From: Neorhizobium lilium
GTDB lineage: Bacteria; Pseudomonadota; Alphaproteobacteria; Rhizobiales; Rhizobiaceae
NCBI RefSeq assembly: GCF_004053875.1
Contig: NZ_SBIP01000004.1
Location: 62,001-126,000 of the forward strand
Direction of reading: 5' to 3'
DNA: 64,000 nucleotides
The notes beneath the pieces were generated by a model. That model made no database searches and had not been told where the DNA came from. It was given only the letters and a program-made list of their open reading frames with translations. Below, in pieces: positions 25,099 through 33,833 of this stretch. Made by a program: the position numbers and the translations under genes. How positions within the stretch are numbered: position 1 is the first letter of the stretch; the number at the start of each line of letters is the position of its first letter.

Positions 25099-25926
25099 AT
25101 GTCGGACGATGGGCGGATCATATCCTTGAGGGGCGGGGCGACTGCCGCCATCTCCTCGCCCGATCTCGACATCAAGACCAGCCTTGCCCAGGAAACGGCA
25201 ACGCGGTGGTTCGAGCGGCGGCTTTCGCTCCGCTCGCCTCTCGACCCGCCGCTCGCAAGCAGACCAGGCCGCCCCGCCAAGCCGGAACTCGTACCACCCA
25301 AAGCAGTAGGCAAGCGCTCGCTGCATACCCGCCAAGGGCGGATAGCCCTTCTCCACTCCATCGCTCATATCGAACTCAATGCGGTGGATCTGGCACTCGA
25401 TATCGTTGCGCGGTTCGCCACCGAGCCGGTTCCCCTCTCCTTCTTCGACGGCTGGATGACCGTCGCATTCGAGGAAGCCAAACACTTCCGCATGGTGAGG
25501 ACCCGCCTCAACGAGATGGGCGCCGATTACGGAGACATGCCCGCTCATGACGGCCTATGGCAGGCGGCGCATTCCACCCGCAACGACCTTACCGCCCGGC
25601 TTGCGGTGGTCCCGCTGATCCTGGAGGCGCGCGGGCTGGACGTTACGCCTTCGCTGCAAGCCAAGATGCGAGAAACCGGCGACACGGAAACGGCCGCTAT
25701 CCTCGACGTGATCTACAACGACGAGAAGGGCCATGTGGCGATCGGTGCCAAATGGTTCCGCTTTCTATGCGCCCGCGAACGCAAGGACCCGGCGCTGACC
25801 TTCCAGCAGCTTGTACGTGCCAATTTCCGCGGGTCGCTGAAGGCGCCTTTCAACGATATCGCTCGCGCGGAAGCCGGACTGACGCCTTCGTTTTACCGTT
25901 CGCTTACTTCCACCAGCAGCGCCTGA
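25099..25926 (+). CDS. DUF455 family ferritin-like protein
   Basis: A 275-residue protein of the DUF455 family, which has a ferritin-like four-helix fold. HIELNAVDLALD, FEEAKHF and EARGLDVTP followed by YNDEKGHVAIG carry the Glu/His residues expected for a diiron site. The start is uncertain: the ATGs at 25093 and 25099 are close, and the GGAG at 25088 is better spaced for 25099. It probably shares a transcript with bcp, 16 bp upstream. Family members have been linked to tRNA hydroxylation by similarity to MiaE, but this is not proven here. Confidence 0.8.
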   Translation: MSDDGRIISLRGGATAAISSPDLDIKTSLAQETATRWFERRLSLRSPLDPPLASRPGRPAKPELVPPKAVGKRSLHTRQGRIALLHSIAHIELNAVDLALDIVARFATEPVPLSFFDGWMTVAFEEAKHFRMVRTRLNEMGADYGDMPAHDGLWQAAHSTRNDLTARLAVVPLILEARGLDVTPSLQAKMRETGDTETAAILDVIYNDEKGHVAIGAKWFRFLCARERKDPALTFQQLVRANFRGSLKAPFNDIARAEAGLTPSFYRSLTSTSSA

Positions 25927-25959
25927 ACCACCCCATCCACCTCCGGCGAAAAGGCTTTG

Positions 25960-25967
25960 TTAACCAT
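25960..25967 (+). promoter_or_regulatory. CtrA-type half site TTAACCAT
   Basis: TTAACCAT, followed directly by a second AACCAT, lies 62 bp before the start of the M23 peptidase. This 8-mer is a known CtrA-associated motif in alphaproteobacteria. Position and gene type (a cell-wall enzyme) fit cell-cycle control. Confidence 0.4.
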
Positions 25968-26028
25968 AACCATGTGTAGTGCGGACATGGTTCGGTGATC
26001 GTTAGAGTCGCATCTTCGGAGGTAGCAG

Positions 26029-27327
26029 GTGACGGGCGGAACAGACAGCCGGGTGTTTGGAAAACGCAGGCATCATCATGTTCTGATTCTCGCCCATGGC
26101 GAGAACATTCGCCACATGACCATCCGCCCCTGGATGGCAGGGATCGGCCTTTCTCTTCTCTGCCTCTTTGTCGTCGGCTATCTCGCAGCCACGTCCTACC
26201 TCGTCATCCGCGACGATCTGATCGGCGCGACCATGGCGCGCCAGGCGCGGATGCAGCATGATTACGAAGACCGAATCGCGGCCTTGCGGGCACAGCTCGA
26301 CCGCATTACCTCGCGCCAGCTCCTCGACCAGCAGGTTGTCGAGCAGAAGGTGGAAAAGCTCCTCCAACAGCAGAACGCGCTGTTTTCCCGGCATGGCAAG
26401 CTCGGTTCGCTGCTCGATCGTGCCGAAGAGTCCGGTCTGGCGCCGGCTGCCTCGCCTGCATCGAAGCCCTCGCCGGCTTCCAGCGGCCGGCAGGCATCGC
26501 TTGGCGGTGGGATAGAGGCGATCAGCAACCTTCTCGGCAGTGCCAATGCTGGCACGCAGACAACGGCGCCAGCGCTGGCCTATGCGCCGCTTCGTGAAAA
26601 CCTCGCCGACCGTGCGGACCGCGTTTTTTCGAAAGTAACGCTGTCCCTCAAGGACATAGAGAAGCAGCAACTGGCCAAGATTGCCAATCTCACCGACGGT
26701 GCGTCGCAGACTGCGGACGCCATCAGCGACATTCTGCGTGGCACCGGCGTCGATATCGCCTCATCTGCCTCGGCCTCCGGCAATGAGGTTGACGGCATAG
26801 GCGGCCCTTTCGTCGAACCAGAAGCGACCTCGCCTGCCTTCGATGCATCCCTTGACGAACTGGATGCCGCACTCAGCCGTTTGGAGACGGTGCGGGAGAC
26901 GGCCCGCGATCTTCCTTTCGGCAACCCTGCGCCCGGCCACTATGTCACCAGCCGCTTCGGCAACCGTATCGATCCGTTTCTCGGCCGCCTCGCCCTTCAC
27001 GCAGGCATAGATTTCCAGGCCGATACCGGCGATGACGTGAAAGCGACAGGCGCCGGCAAGGTCATCGCGGCTGGTCCAGCCGCCGGCTATGGCAACATGG
27101 TCGAGATCGACCACGGTCAGGGCATCACCACGCGCTACGGCCACATGTCCAGGATCCTGGTGAGCATAGGCGATGTCGTCAATGCCGGAGACGTTGTCGG
27201 GCGCGCCGGAGCGACAGGCCGGGCAACGGGTCCGCATGTCCATTACGAGGTACGGCGGGACGGCAATGCGATCGATCCCGTACACTTCTTGAATGCCGGG
27301 ATGAAACTTACTACCTATCTCCGGTAA
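26029..27327 (+). CDS. M23 family (LytM-type) peptidoglycan endopeptidase
   Basis: A 432-residue envelope protein with a membrane anchor at about 36-60, a coiled coil (about 70-120), a low-complexity Ala/Ser/Pro linker and a C-terminal M23 domain. HAGIDF and HVHYEV supply the zinc-binding His/Asp and HxH residues, so the enzyme should be active rather than a degenerate activator. The start is GTG at 26029 with GGAGG 6 bases upstream. It likely cleaves peptide cross-links during growth or division. A CtrA-like site lies upstream. Confidence 0.87.
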   Translation: MTGGTDSRVFGKRRHHHVLILAHGENIRHMTIRPWMAGIGLSLLCLFVVGYLAATSYLVIRDDLIGATMARQARMQHDYEDRIAALRAQLDRITSRQLLDQQVVEQKVEKLLQQQNALFSRHGKLGSLLDRAEESGLAPAASPASKPSPASSGRQASLGGGIEAISNLLGSANAGTQTTAPALAYAPLRENLADRADRVFSKVTLSLKDIEKQQLAKIANLTDGASQTADAISDILRGTGVDIASSASASGNEVDGIGGPFVEPEATSPAFDASLDELDAALSRLETVRETARDLPFGNPAPGHYVTSRFGNRIDPFLGRLALHAGIDFQADTGDDVKATGAGKVIAAGPAAGYGNMVEIDHGQGITTRYGHMSRILVSIGDVVNAGDVVGRAGATGRATGPHVHYEVRRDGNAIDPVHFLNAGMKLTTYLR

Positions 27328-27533
27328 GCGAGCGCCGGTTCGCAGCAGAATATTCGCAAGTGTAGTGCTTCAAGTCGTCTTGACAAAGCGGTGGATTGAT
27401 TCACCTCATCACGGCTGCGCCACTTGCTTTCCTTGACTTTCCGGCGTTTTGGCCTTAAGTCGCGGCCAATTGTCGAGATTACGCTATCGACTCACGCGTT
27501 TCTCCAGGAACCGTAACGGAAACAGAATTTCCT

Positions 27534-29108
27534 TTGACCACTTTTGCTGACCTTGGACTGAGCCAGAAAGTCCTCTCTGCCGTCACCGACGCAGGCTACA
27601 CCATACCCACGCCTATTCAGGCTGGCGCCATCCCGCATGCTCTTCAGCGCCGCGATATCTGCGGCATCGCACAGACGGGGACCGGCAAGACCGCATCCTT
27701 CGTGCTTCCGATGCTGACGCTTCTCGAAAAGGGCCGTGCCCGGGCGCGCATGCCACGCACGCTGATCCTCGAGCCAACCCGCGAACTTGCGGCACAGGTG
27801 GCCGAGAATTTCGAGAAATACGGCAAGAACCACAAGCTAAACGTCGCGCTGCTGATTGGCGGCGTGTCCTTTGAAGACCAGAACCGCAAGCTTGAGCGTG
27901 GCGCGGACGTTCTGATCTGCACCCCCGGCCGCCTGCTGGATCACTGCGAACGCGGCAAGCTGCTGATGACCGGCGTCGAAATTCTGGTGATCGACGAAGC
28001 CGACCGGATGCTCGACATGGGCTTCATCCCGGATATCGAGCGGATCGTCAAGATGATCCCCTTCACGCGCCAGACGCTGTTCTTCTCGGCCACCATGCCG
28101 CCGGAAATCCAGAAGCTGGCCGACCGCTTCCTGCAGAACCCGGAGCGGATCGAGGTCGCCAAGCCTTCATCGACCGCGCAGACGGTTACGCAGCGCCTCG
28201 TCGCCTGCCACAACAAGGATTACGAGAAGCGCGCCACCCTGCGCGATCTCATCAAGGCGCAGGACGAACTGACCAACGCGATCATCTTCTGCAACCGCAA
28301 GAAAGATGTCGCCGATCTGTTCCGGTCCCTGGAGCGCCACGGCTTCTCGGTCGGCGCCTTGCATGGCGACATGGACCAGCGCTCGCGCACGGAAATGCTG
28401 GCCGGCTTCAAGGCCAATGCAATCACGCTGCTTGTCGCATCCGATGTTGCGGCACGCGGACTCGACATTCCCGCCGTCAGCCATGTCTTCAACTTCGACG
28501 TGCCTATCCATGCGGAAGATTATGTCCACCGCATCGGACGGACCGGTCGTGCGGGTCGCTCCGGTGAAGCCTTCACGCTGGTCACGAAATCGGATGCGAA
28601 ATATCTCGACGCTATCGAAAAGCTGATCGGCACAAAGATCGAGTGGCTAAATGGCGACCTGTCTTCCTTGCCAGCACCGCTGGAAAGCAAGGAGAGCGAA
28701 CGCGGCGGTGCCCGCAAGGGTCGCGAGCGCGGCGGCAGGGAGCGTGGAGAACGCACGGAGCGTCCGGAACGTGCGGAGCGCAGTGACCGTCCAGACCGGG
28801 CGGAACGTGGCGCCAAAAACATCGAGACGCCTGCCCCAAAGGCCGACGTCAAGACGCAGGACAAGAAGGTCGAAAGCGAACATATGGTTGGGGAAGCTGA
28901 AGTGGCGAATGCAAGACCTGAGCGCAAGGCCGACCGCAGGCCCCCGGCCAACAACCGCGACCGCGATCTACGGCCTAACCCTGCAAACGACGACAGCCGC
29001 GAACGCCGCCGCTATCATCGCGACTATGACGACGGCCCGACGCCCGTCGGCTTCGGCGACGACGTGCCCGCTTTCATGCTGATCGGCTCGAACCTGGCCA
29101 AGGCCTGA
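27534..29108 (+). CDS. DEAD-box RNA helicase
   Basis: A 524-residue ATP-dependent RNA helicase of the RhlE class. The Q-motif region (FADLGLS) comes first, then Walker A AQTGTGKT (46-53), PTRELA (81-86), DEAD (154-157), SAT and HRIGRTGRAG. From about residue 385 a long charged tail of Arg/Glu/Asp repeats follows, likely disordered and RNA-binding. The start is TTG at 27534; no better-placed ATG exists, because the family similarity begins at once. It acts in RNA remodelling (ribosome assembly or RNA decay, often cold-related). Confidence 0.9.
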   Translation: MTTFADLGLSQKVLSAVTDAGYTIPTPIQAGAIPHALQRRDICGIAQTGTGKTASFVLPMLTLLEKGRARARMPRTLILEPTRELAAQVAENFEKYGKNHKLNVALLIGGVSFEDQNRKLERGADVLICTPGRLLDHCERGKLLMTGVEILVIDEADRMLDMGFIPDIERIVKMIPFTRQTLFFSATMPPEIQKLADRFLQNPERIEVAKPSSTAQTVTQRLVACHNKDYEKRATLRDLIKAQDELTNAIIFCNRKKDVADLFRSLERHGFSVGALHGDMDQRSRTEMLAGFKANAITLLVASDVAARGLDIPAVSHVFNFDVPIHAEDYVHRIGRTGRAGRSGEAFTLVTKSDAKYLDAIEKLIGTKIEWLNGDLSSLPAPLESKESERGGARKGRERGGRERGERTERPERAERSDRPDRAERGAKNIETPAPKADVKTQDKKVESEHMVGEAEVANARPERKADRRPPANNRDRDLRPNPANDDSRERRRYHRDYDDGPTPVGFGDDVPAFMLIGSNLAKA

Positions 29109-29115
29109 GTTCTTC

Positions 29116-29529
29116 ATGCTCTTGCCGGGCATTGATTTTCCTGGCGTGGGCGCCGGGCTTGTCATCCAGCGCGCCGACGGCAAGGTTCTGCTTTACCGTC
29201 GCCTGAGACCACCCGAAGCCGGGTTTTGGAATATCGTGGGCGGCAAGGTCGACCATATGGAGTCTTCCGCCGAGGCCGCGCGCCGAGAGGCGGAAGAAGA
29301 GACCGGCCTGACGATCGGTGCGGTTGAGTTTCTTTGCGTGGCGGAAGAGCGCATTGCTGCTGAAAGGCAGCACTGGATCTCGATGATCTATGTAACGCGA
29401 GATTTCTCCGGTGAGCCGCGGCTGACGGAACCCGACAAACTCTCCGAACTCGGATGGTTCGATCCCGCGAACTCACCTTCGCCGCTTTCCGTTTTCTCCG
29501 CGCATGCGTTCAGGCACCTGACTCGCTAA
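29116..29529 (+). CDS. Nudix hydrolase
   Basis: A 137-residue Nudix protein with the Nudix box G-K-V-D-H-M-E and REAEEETG (from about residue 43 to 64), which binds the catalytic metal. Such enzymes hydrolyse nucleoside diphosphates linked to another group; the substrate cannot be told. It starts 7 bp after the helicase stop, so the two are probably co-transcribed. It is convergent with the TfoX-domain gene, and a hairpin lies between. Confidence 0.88.
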   Translation: MLLPGIDFPGVGAGLVIQRADGKVLLYRRLRPPEAGFWNIVGGKVDHMESSAEAARREAEEETGLTIGAVEFLCVAEERIAAERQHWISMIYVTRDFSGEPRLTEPDKLSELGWFDPANSPSPLSVFSAHAFRHLTR

Positions 29530-29541
29530 AGAGCTTCGGAT

Positions 29542-29563
29542 CAGATGGCTCAAACGCCATCTG
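29542..29563. terminator. Hairpin between convergent Nudix and TfoX-domain genes
   Basis: CAGATGGC (29542-29549) and GCCATCTG (29556-29563) pair perfectly with a 6-base loop, followed on the plus strand by a pyrimidine-rich stretch. It sits between the two stops and probably ends both transcripts, although the T-run is weak. Confidence 0.45.
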
Positions 29564-29565
29564 CT

Positions 29566-29895
29566 TCACTTCTTCGATGCCCGTAGCGCCGCCTCGAAAG
29601 CAAGCCGCGTCCATTTTCCCATAAGATCCGCATCGTCGAGGGCTTCTTCCGGAATTGTCCAATAGGGCATCAGAACCGGTTTTCCCTTCTTGCCCTCATA
29701 GGACCATTGCCGCGCACCTGCCGCGGCAAACTCGGGGGCGCTGACATTGTCAGCCTTCAGCATGATCTCGTCGCGAAGCTCGATCGCGATGATGAGCCCG
29801 CGATAATAGATCCCCTTGCCGCCGAACATGCGGCGAATCGAGACCGGCCCCAGACCCTCGAACATCTCCTCTATGGCCGCGTTGTCCAATGTCAT
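29566..29895 (-). CDS. TfoX N-terminal domain protein
   Basis: A 109-residue protein equal to the TfoX/Sxy N-terminal domain: RRMFGGKGIYYRGLIIAI (21-38) and MPYWTIPEEALDD (76-88) are its signatures. The C-terminal domain of full TfoX is missing, so it is not a classic competence regulator. Stand-alone TfoX_N proteins are common in rhizobia and their function is unknown. The ATG overlaps the stop of the upstream MoCF/MocA gene by 4 bp, which makes it the last gene of the seven-gene operon. Confidence 0.85.
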   Translation of the reverse strand: MTLDNAAIEEMFEGLGPVSIRRMFGGKGIYYRGLIIAIELRDEIMLKADNVSAPEFAAAGARQWSYEGKKGKPVLMPYWTIPEEALDDADLMGKWTRLAFEAALRASKK

Positions 29896-31526
29896 CCCCT
29901 CAATATGCCGCCTGCGGCCGTCACGGCCTCGGGCGTATCCACATCCAGATGGGCAGCAGGGCCGATATCGACATCGACCACCGGCAGCCCTGAGCTTTCG
30001 ATGATCGCGCGCGCGCCCACATCGCCATCCAGTCGGAGAATGGCCGGATAGGCGGCACGCGGAATGATGATCGGGTTGCCGCGTTTGCCGTCCGAGACGG
30101 AACGGACCACAACACCGCCACCCGCGTCACGGAAGGCGGCAATCAGGCTGTCGACGTGTTCGGTTGTAATGGCCGGCATGTCGGCCAGCATGACGAGGAT
30201 ACCGTCAAGCCCTGCAAGAGCCGGCAGCGAAAAGCCCGAGACCAGAGAAGAGGCCATGCCGGACGCAAAATCCGCATTGAACGCAAGCTCGATGTTCAGG
30301 CCGGCCAAGGCAGCATTGATGTCCTGGCGCCGGTGGCCCGTGACGGCAACGACCCGCGATGCCTGTGAGGCAAGCAGCATCTGCGCCGTCCGGCGCACCA
30401 GCGGTAGCCCGTCGAATTCGGAGAGCAGCTTGTGCGGCCCGTCCTTGCCCATGCGGCGTGCCTGGCCGGCCGCCAGCATCAGCGCTCCCACGGTAACGGT
30501 CGGCTTGTCAGGCTTGGCAGCCTCCCGCGGAAGGGGCCGTGTCGGTATCTCCATCAGCAGGCCTCCCACTCCCATGCCGGTAATGTCGAACGAGCTTGGA
30601 TGCTCCCCTGCCATCAGGCGGTTCAGCACCCAGTCGAAACCGTTTTCCTTCGGCGAGCGGGCGCAGCCGGGCGCGCCGAGAACGGGAATATCGCCGATCC
30701 AACCGAGCACCAGAAGATTGCCAGGATCGACCGGCATGCCGACCTGCTCCACATGTCCTCCTGCGGCACGGATAGCAGCGGGAATCACGTCGTCGACATC
30801 GGCAACCGCCGAGGCTCCAAATACGATTATCATAGCCGGCTCATGAGTCTCTGAGCCCGCAACCTGCTGAAGAACCTCAGCTAGATCTTCCATTGCGTGC
30901 GGAATTCGTATCTCTTTCTTTAGCCGACTACCTGACTGCGATAGCCTGCGCTCCAGAAGCCGGGCGGTGCGATCCATGACCGATGTTTTCAGCGAAGGAA
31001 GCTCGGTCGCCACTAGCGTTACGGCTCGCGGCTGGTAGGCTTTGACCTCGAAAGCAACCGATTGTTTAAGAAGGGCTGCGGCTTCGGCCACTTTCACACC
31101 CTGCACTGCAAGCGGGATGATCTTGACGGTCGCCACCATATCGCCCGCCCGCACCGGAACATGGTCCGCAAGACAGGCCAGCGTGATCGCCGGATCGATC
31201 CGGTTGACGCAATCCACCACTTCGCGGCTCGCAACGAAGAGACCATCCACTTTCGCGTAAATGTTCACCCGACCCGTCGAAGCCTCTGAAAAATTCAGAT
31301 TATCTGGTGCAATAGACGCTGCAACAGCTTGTGCAGCGGCGTCTTCCAGCATGTCTCCATCATCCAGCCGGACGGCAGTGACCGAAGACACCCCGGCATC
31401 GGACAGACGTCGAATGTCGTCCCGGGACAGGACATGGCCTTTCGGTAGGCGACCGTCCGGCAGGCGGGCGGAATGGGCCAGCACCAGCCCTTTCGCGTTA
31501 GAGAGATCGAAGTTTCCGTATTTCAA
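29892..31526 (-). CDS. Fusion of molybdopterin-binding and MocA-type nucleotidyltransferase domains
   Basis: A 544-residue two-domain protein. Residues up to about 335 resemble a MoeA/MogA-type molybdopterin-binding unit (IVFGASAVADVDDVIP, then GAPGCARSPKENGFDWVL). From 348 a MobA/MocA-like nucleotidyltransferase follows with LAAGQARRMG (351-360), LLSEFDGLPLVRRT and LADMPAI. MocA adds CMP to molybdopterin to make the cytosine-dinucleotide cofactor used by xanthine-dehydrogenase and CO-dehydrogenase family enzymes. The operon with XdhC, MoxR and VWA proteins supports that role. Confidence 0.88.
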   Translation of the reverse strand: MKYGNFDLSNAKGLVLAHSARLPDGRLPKGHVLSRDDIRRLSDAGVSSVTAVRLDDGDMLEDAAAQAVAASIAPDNLNFSEASTGRVNIYAKVDGLFVASREVVDCVNRIDPAITLACLADHVPVRAGDMVATVKIIPLAVQGVKVAEAAALLKQSVAFEVKAYQPRAVTLVATELPSLKTSVMDRTARLLERRLSQSGSRLKKEIRIPHAMEDLAEVLQQVAGSETHEPAMIIVFGASAVADVDDVIPAAIRAAGGHVEQVGMPVDPGNLLVLGWIGDIPVLGAPGCARSPKENGFDWVLNRLMAGEHPSSFDITGMGVGGLLMEIPTRPLPREAAKPDKPTVTVGALMLAAGQARRMGKDGPHKLLSEFDGLPLVRRTAQMLLASQASRVVAVTGHRRQDINAALAGLNIELAFNADFASGMASSLVSGFSLPALAGLDGILVMLADMPAITTEHVDSLIAAFRDAGGGVVVRSVSDGKRGNPIIIPRAAYPAILRLDGDVGARAIIESSGLPVVDVDIGPAAHLDVDTPEAVTAAGGILRG

Positions 31527-31530
31527 AACG

Positions 31531-32226
31531 TCACCTCCCGGTGACCAGATCGCGACGACGGAAGGCCTGCACGATCTGCGCTAGTGTCGAGAGCGCGATC
31601 TCCGCCGGCGTCGCGGCTCCGATGTCGAGACCGATCGGCGCCGCAATACGGGTGATCTCCTCCTCGCTATGGCCCATCTCCATCAGCCGCTCCACGCGTT
31701 TGGCGTGGGTCTTTCTGCTTCCGAGCGCCCCTACATAAAAACAGCCGGACTTCAGCGCCTGCGACAGCGGGAAGTCGTCGATCTTCGGGTCATGCGTGAC
31801 TGCGGCAAGAGCGGTATAGGCGTCCAGCGGATGCTGCTTCAGCACATCCTCCGGCCAGTCGGCAACGAGCTCCACGCCTTCGAACCGCTCTTCGGTCGCG
31901 AAGGCGGTACGGGGATCGATGATCGTCAGGTCATAGCCCGCAACAGGCGCCAGACGGGCCAGTGCTTGGCTGATATGCACAGCACCGATTACCACAATGC
32001 GCGGGGGCGGCAGGTAGACATTGAGGAAAAGTGCCTGGCCTTCGACATCCACCGCGCCTGCCTTGCCACTGCGCAAAGCCTTTGCGACCGCCTCGCCCAA
32101 CGGGGCCCCGACAGAACCGCTTTCCACCAGAACCTGGGCCTCGCCGGTGGCGAGATCCGTCACCGTTACGACCGCCTTGCGGGTTGCGCGGGCTTCGTTC
32201 AGCTTTTTCAGGTCTTCAAACCGCAT
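31531..32226 (-). CDS. XdhC family protein, Rossmann (C-terminal) half
   Basis: A 231-residue protein equal to the C-terminal XdhC Rossmann domain: IVVIGAVHISQAL (76-88), IDPRTAF, THDPKID and YVGALGSRKTHAKR are typical. The N-terminal CoxI/XdhC half is encoded separately just upstream, the two sharing one base (TGATG). XdhC binds molybdenum cofactor and inserts it, usually after sulfuration, into xanthine dehydrogenase-like enzymes. In most bacteria both halves are on one chain; here they are two genes. Confidence 0.88.
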   Translation of the reverse strand: MRFEDLKKLNEARATRKAVVTVTDLATGEAQVLVESGSVGAPLGEAVAKALRSGKAGAVDVEGQALFLNVYLPPPRIVVIGAVHISQALARLAPVAGYDLTIIDPRTAFATEERFEGVELVADWPEDVLKQHPLDAYTALAAVTHDPKIDDFPLSQALKSGCFYVGALGSRKTHAKRVERLMEMGHSEEEITRIAAPIGLDIGAATPAEIALSTLAQIVQAFRRRDLVTGR

Positions 32227-32552
32227 CAGCCGAGCCTTTCCACGAACACCTGGATGCGACCGCCACAGGACAGGCCCACCCGCCAGGCGGTCTCATCGGC
32301 CACACCGAACTCCAACATTTTCGCATTCCCGGAGGCAATCACATCCAGCGCCTCGGTAATGACGGCGCCTTCCACGCAGCCGCCCGAGACCGAGCCTTCG
32401 AAATTGCCTTCGCCATCGATCACGAGATGGCTTCCTGCTTGTCGAGGTGCCGAGCCCCATGTTTCGACAACGGTTGCGATCGCAACCTCGCGGCCGTCGC
32501 TTTTCCAGGTTTCCGCCGTCTTCAGCGGATCGAGCATATCGGGAGCAGTCAT
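32226..32552 (-). CDS. XdhC/CoxI family protein, N-terminal half
   Basis: A 108-residue protein equal to the XdhC_CoxI domain. TWGSAPRQAGSHLVI (31-45), SVSGGCVEGAVI (54-65) and GLSCGGRIQVFVE (93-105) are conserved; the cysteines Cys59 and Cys96 could bind the cofactor or sulfur. It overlaps the VWA gene by 4 bp and the Rossmann half by one base. It probably forms a heteromer with the next gene product to load molybdenum cofactor into a hydroxylase. Confidence 0.88.
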   Translation of the reverse strand: MTAPDMLDPLKTAETWKSDGREVAIATVVETWGSAPRQAGSHLVIDGEGNFEGSVSGGCVEGAVITEALDVIASGNAKMLEFGVADETAWRVGLSCGGRIQVFVERLG

Positions 32553-33829
32553 GCCACCCTCCTTGTTACTGGCCTTGTTGCTGGCGATGTTAATGGCCTG
32601 GATCGCCGATGAGCGGCGCCCGAAGTCTCATCCGACAATGCCTGAGCAAGATCGGCGATCGATTGCAGATTGTGCACGGCACGAAAATCGTCCACATGCG
32701 GCAGCATGGCCTTGACGCCCCGCGCCTTCGCCTCGAACCCGTCGAAGCGCAACAGCGGGTTCAGCCAGATCAGCCGGCGGCAGGATCGATGCAGCCGGTC
32801 CATTTCCCGTTCCAGTTCGTCCACGCCATCGCGCTCCAGACCGTCGGTGATCAACAGCACGACAGCCCCCTGACCAAGCACGCGGCGGGACCAGAGCCGG
32901 TTGAACTGCGCAAGCGTCGCCCCGATCCGCGTGCCGCCGGACCAGTCGCGAACAGCTTCGGTGCACGCGTCCAGCGCCTCGTCGGGATCACGCCGTCGCA
33001 TCTGCCGGGTGACATTAGTCAGCCGAGTGCCGAACAGAAAGGTCTGCACATGGGTGCGCTTTTCCGTCAGCGCATGCAGGAATTGCAGGAAGATCCGCGT
33101 GTACTGGCTCATGGAGCCGGAAATATCGGCAAGTACGACCAGCGGCGGCGGCGCGGTCTTCCGTTGCCGGAAACGCGGGAGGATCAGGTCGCCGCCTGTT
33201 CGGAGCGCCTGGCGCATGGTCGCGCGCGGATCGATCCTCTCTCGCCGCCCTGCGGGCGTGAAGCGACGCGTTGCCCGCTCGTCGAGCGGAAGTGCAAGCC
33301 TTGCCAGTTCACGCCGTGCCAGAGCCAGTTCAGCCGCCGACATCTGGGCAAAGTCCCGGCGCTTCAGAACCTCGCTTGCGGATGTGGTGAACCGGGAATC
33401 GATCTCGACATCCGGCTTGGCGCCCGGCTTCTGCGGCTCCGGTCTTTCGGATGCGAGTGCGTCGCCGACGCGGGTCGCACCCGGCTTCTGCTTTTCCGGC
33501 TCCCGCCGGTCGGCCGCCTTCGGCGACATCATGGCGATCATCTTGCCCACCACGTCACGCGGGCGAAAGAACAGATCGAAGGCTTCATCGAACACAGCCT
33601 GATCCTCGTGTCGCTTCACGAAAACCGCCGACAGCGCCGCACGGCATTCCTCGCGGGAGCCGACGCCGATTGTTTCGACTGCGATGACTGCGTCCGCGGC
33701 AGCGCCCGGCCCCGTCTTCAGCCCTGCCCTTCGGAGAATACGGGAGAAGTAAACGATATTATCCGCCAATCGGCCTTCGCTGCCTGAGGAAATTGGCGTC
33801 GTTGCGCTTTCGACTGTCGCGTCAGCCAT
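32549..33829 (-). CDS. CoxE-type VWA domain protein
   Basis: A 426-residue protein with a von Willebrand A domain in its C-terminal half: DISGSM (235-240) is the metal-ion (MIDAS) motif. The first 230 residues are charged, with a Lys/Glu/Pro-rich linker around 108-145. Together with the MoxR ATPase it matches the CoxD-CoxE pair needed to mature the active site of CO dehydrogenase and related molybdenum enzymes. The start MADATVESATTP at 33829 leaves a 4-bp gap to the MoxR gene; the longer frame overlaps it and is rejected. Confidence 0.85.
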   Translation of the reverse strand: MADATVESATTPISSGSEGRLADNIVYFSRILRRAGLKTGPGAAADAVIAVETIGVGSREECRAALSAVFVKRHEDQAVFDEAFDLFFRPRDVVGKMIAMMSPKAADRREPEKQKPGATRVGDALASERPEPQKPGAKPDVEIDSRFTTSASEVLKRRDFAQMSAAELALARRELARLALPLDERATRRFTPAGRRERIDPRATMRQALRTGGDLILPRFRQRKTAPPPLVVLADISGSMSQYTRIFLQFLHALTEKRTHVQTFLFGTRLTNVTRQMRRRDPDEALDACTEAVRDWSGGTRIGATLAQFNRLWSRRVLGQGAVVLLITDGLERDGVDELEREMDRLHRSCRRLIWLNPLLRFDGFEAKARGVKAMLPHVDDFRAVHNLQSIADLAQALSDETSGAAHRRSRPLTSPATRPVTRRVA

Positions 33830-33833
33830 GGGC

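Noticed and set aside
27432-27460. TTGACT followed by TTAAGT as a promoter of the helicase gene
   Set aside because: The -35 is good, but no acceptable -10 is found at 16-18 bases, so I did not list it.
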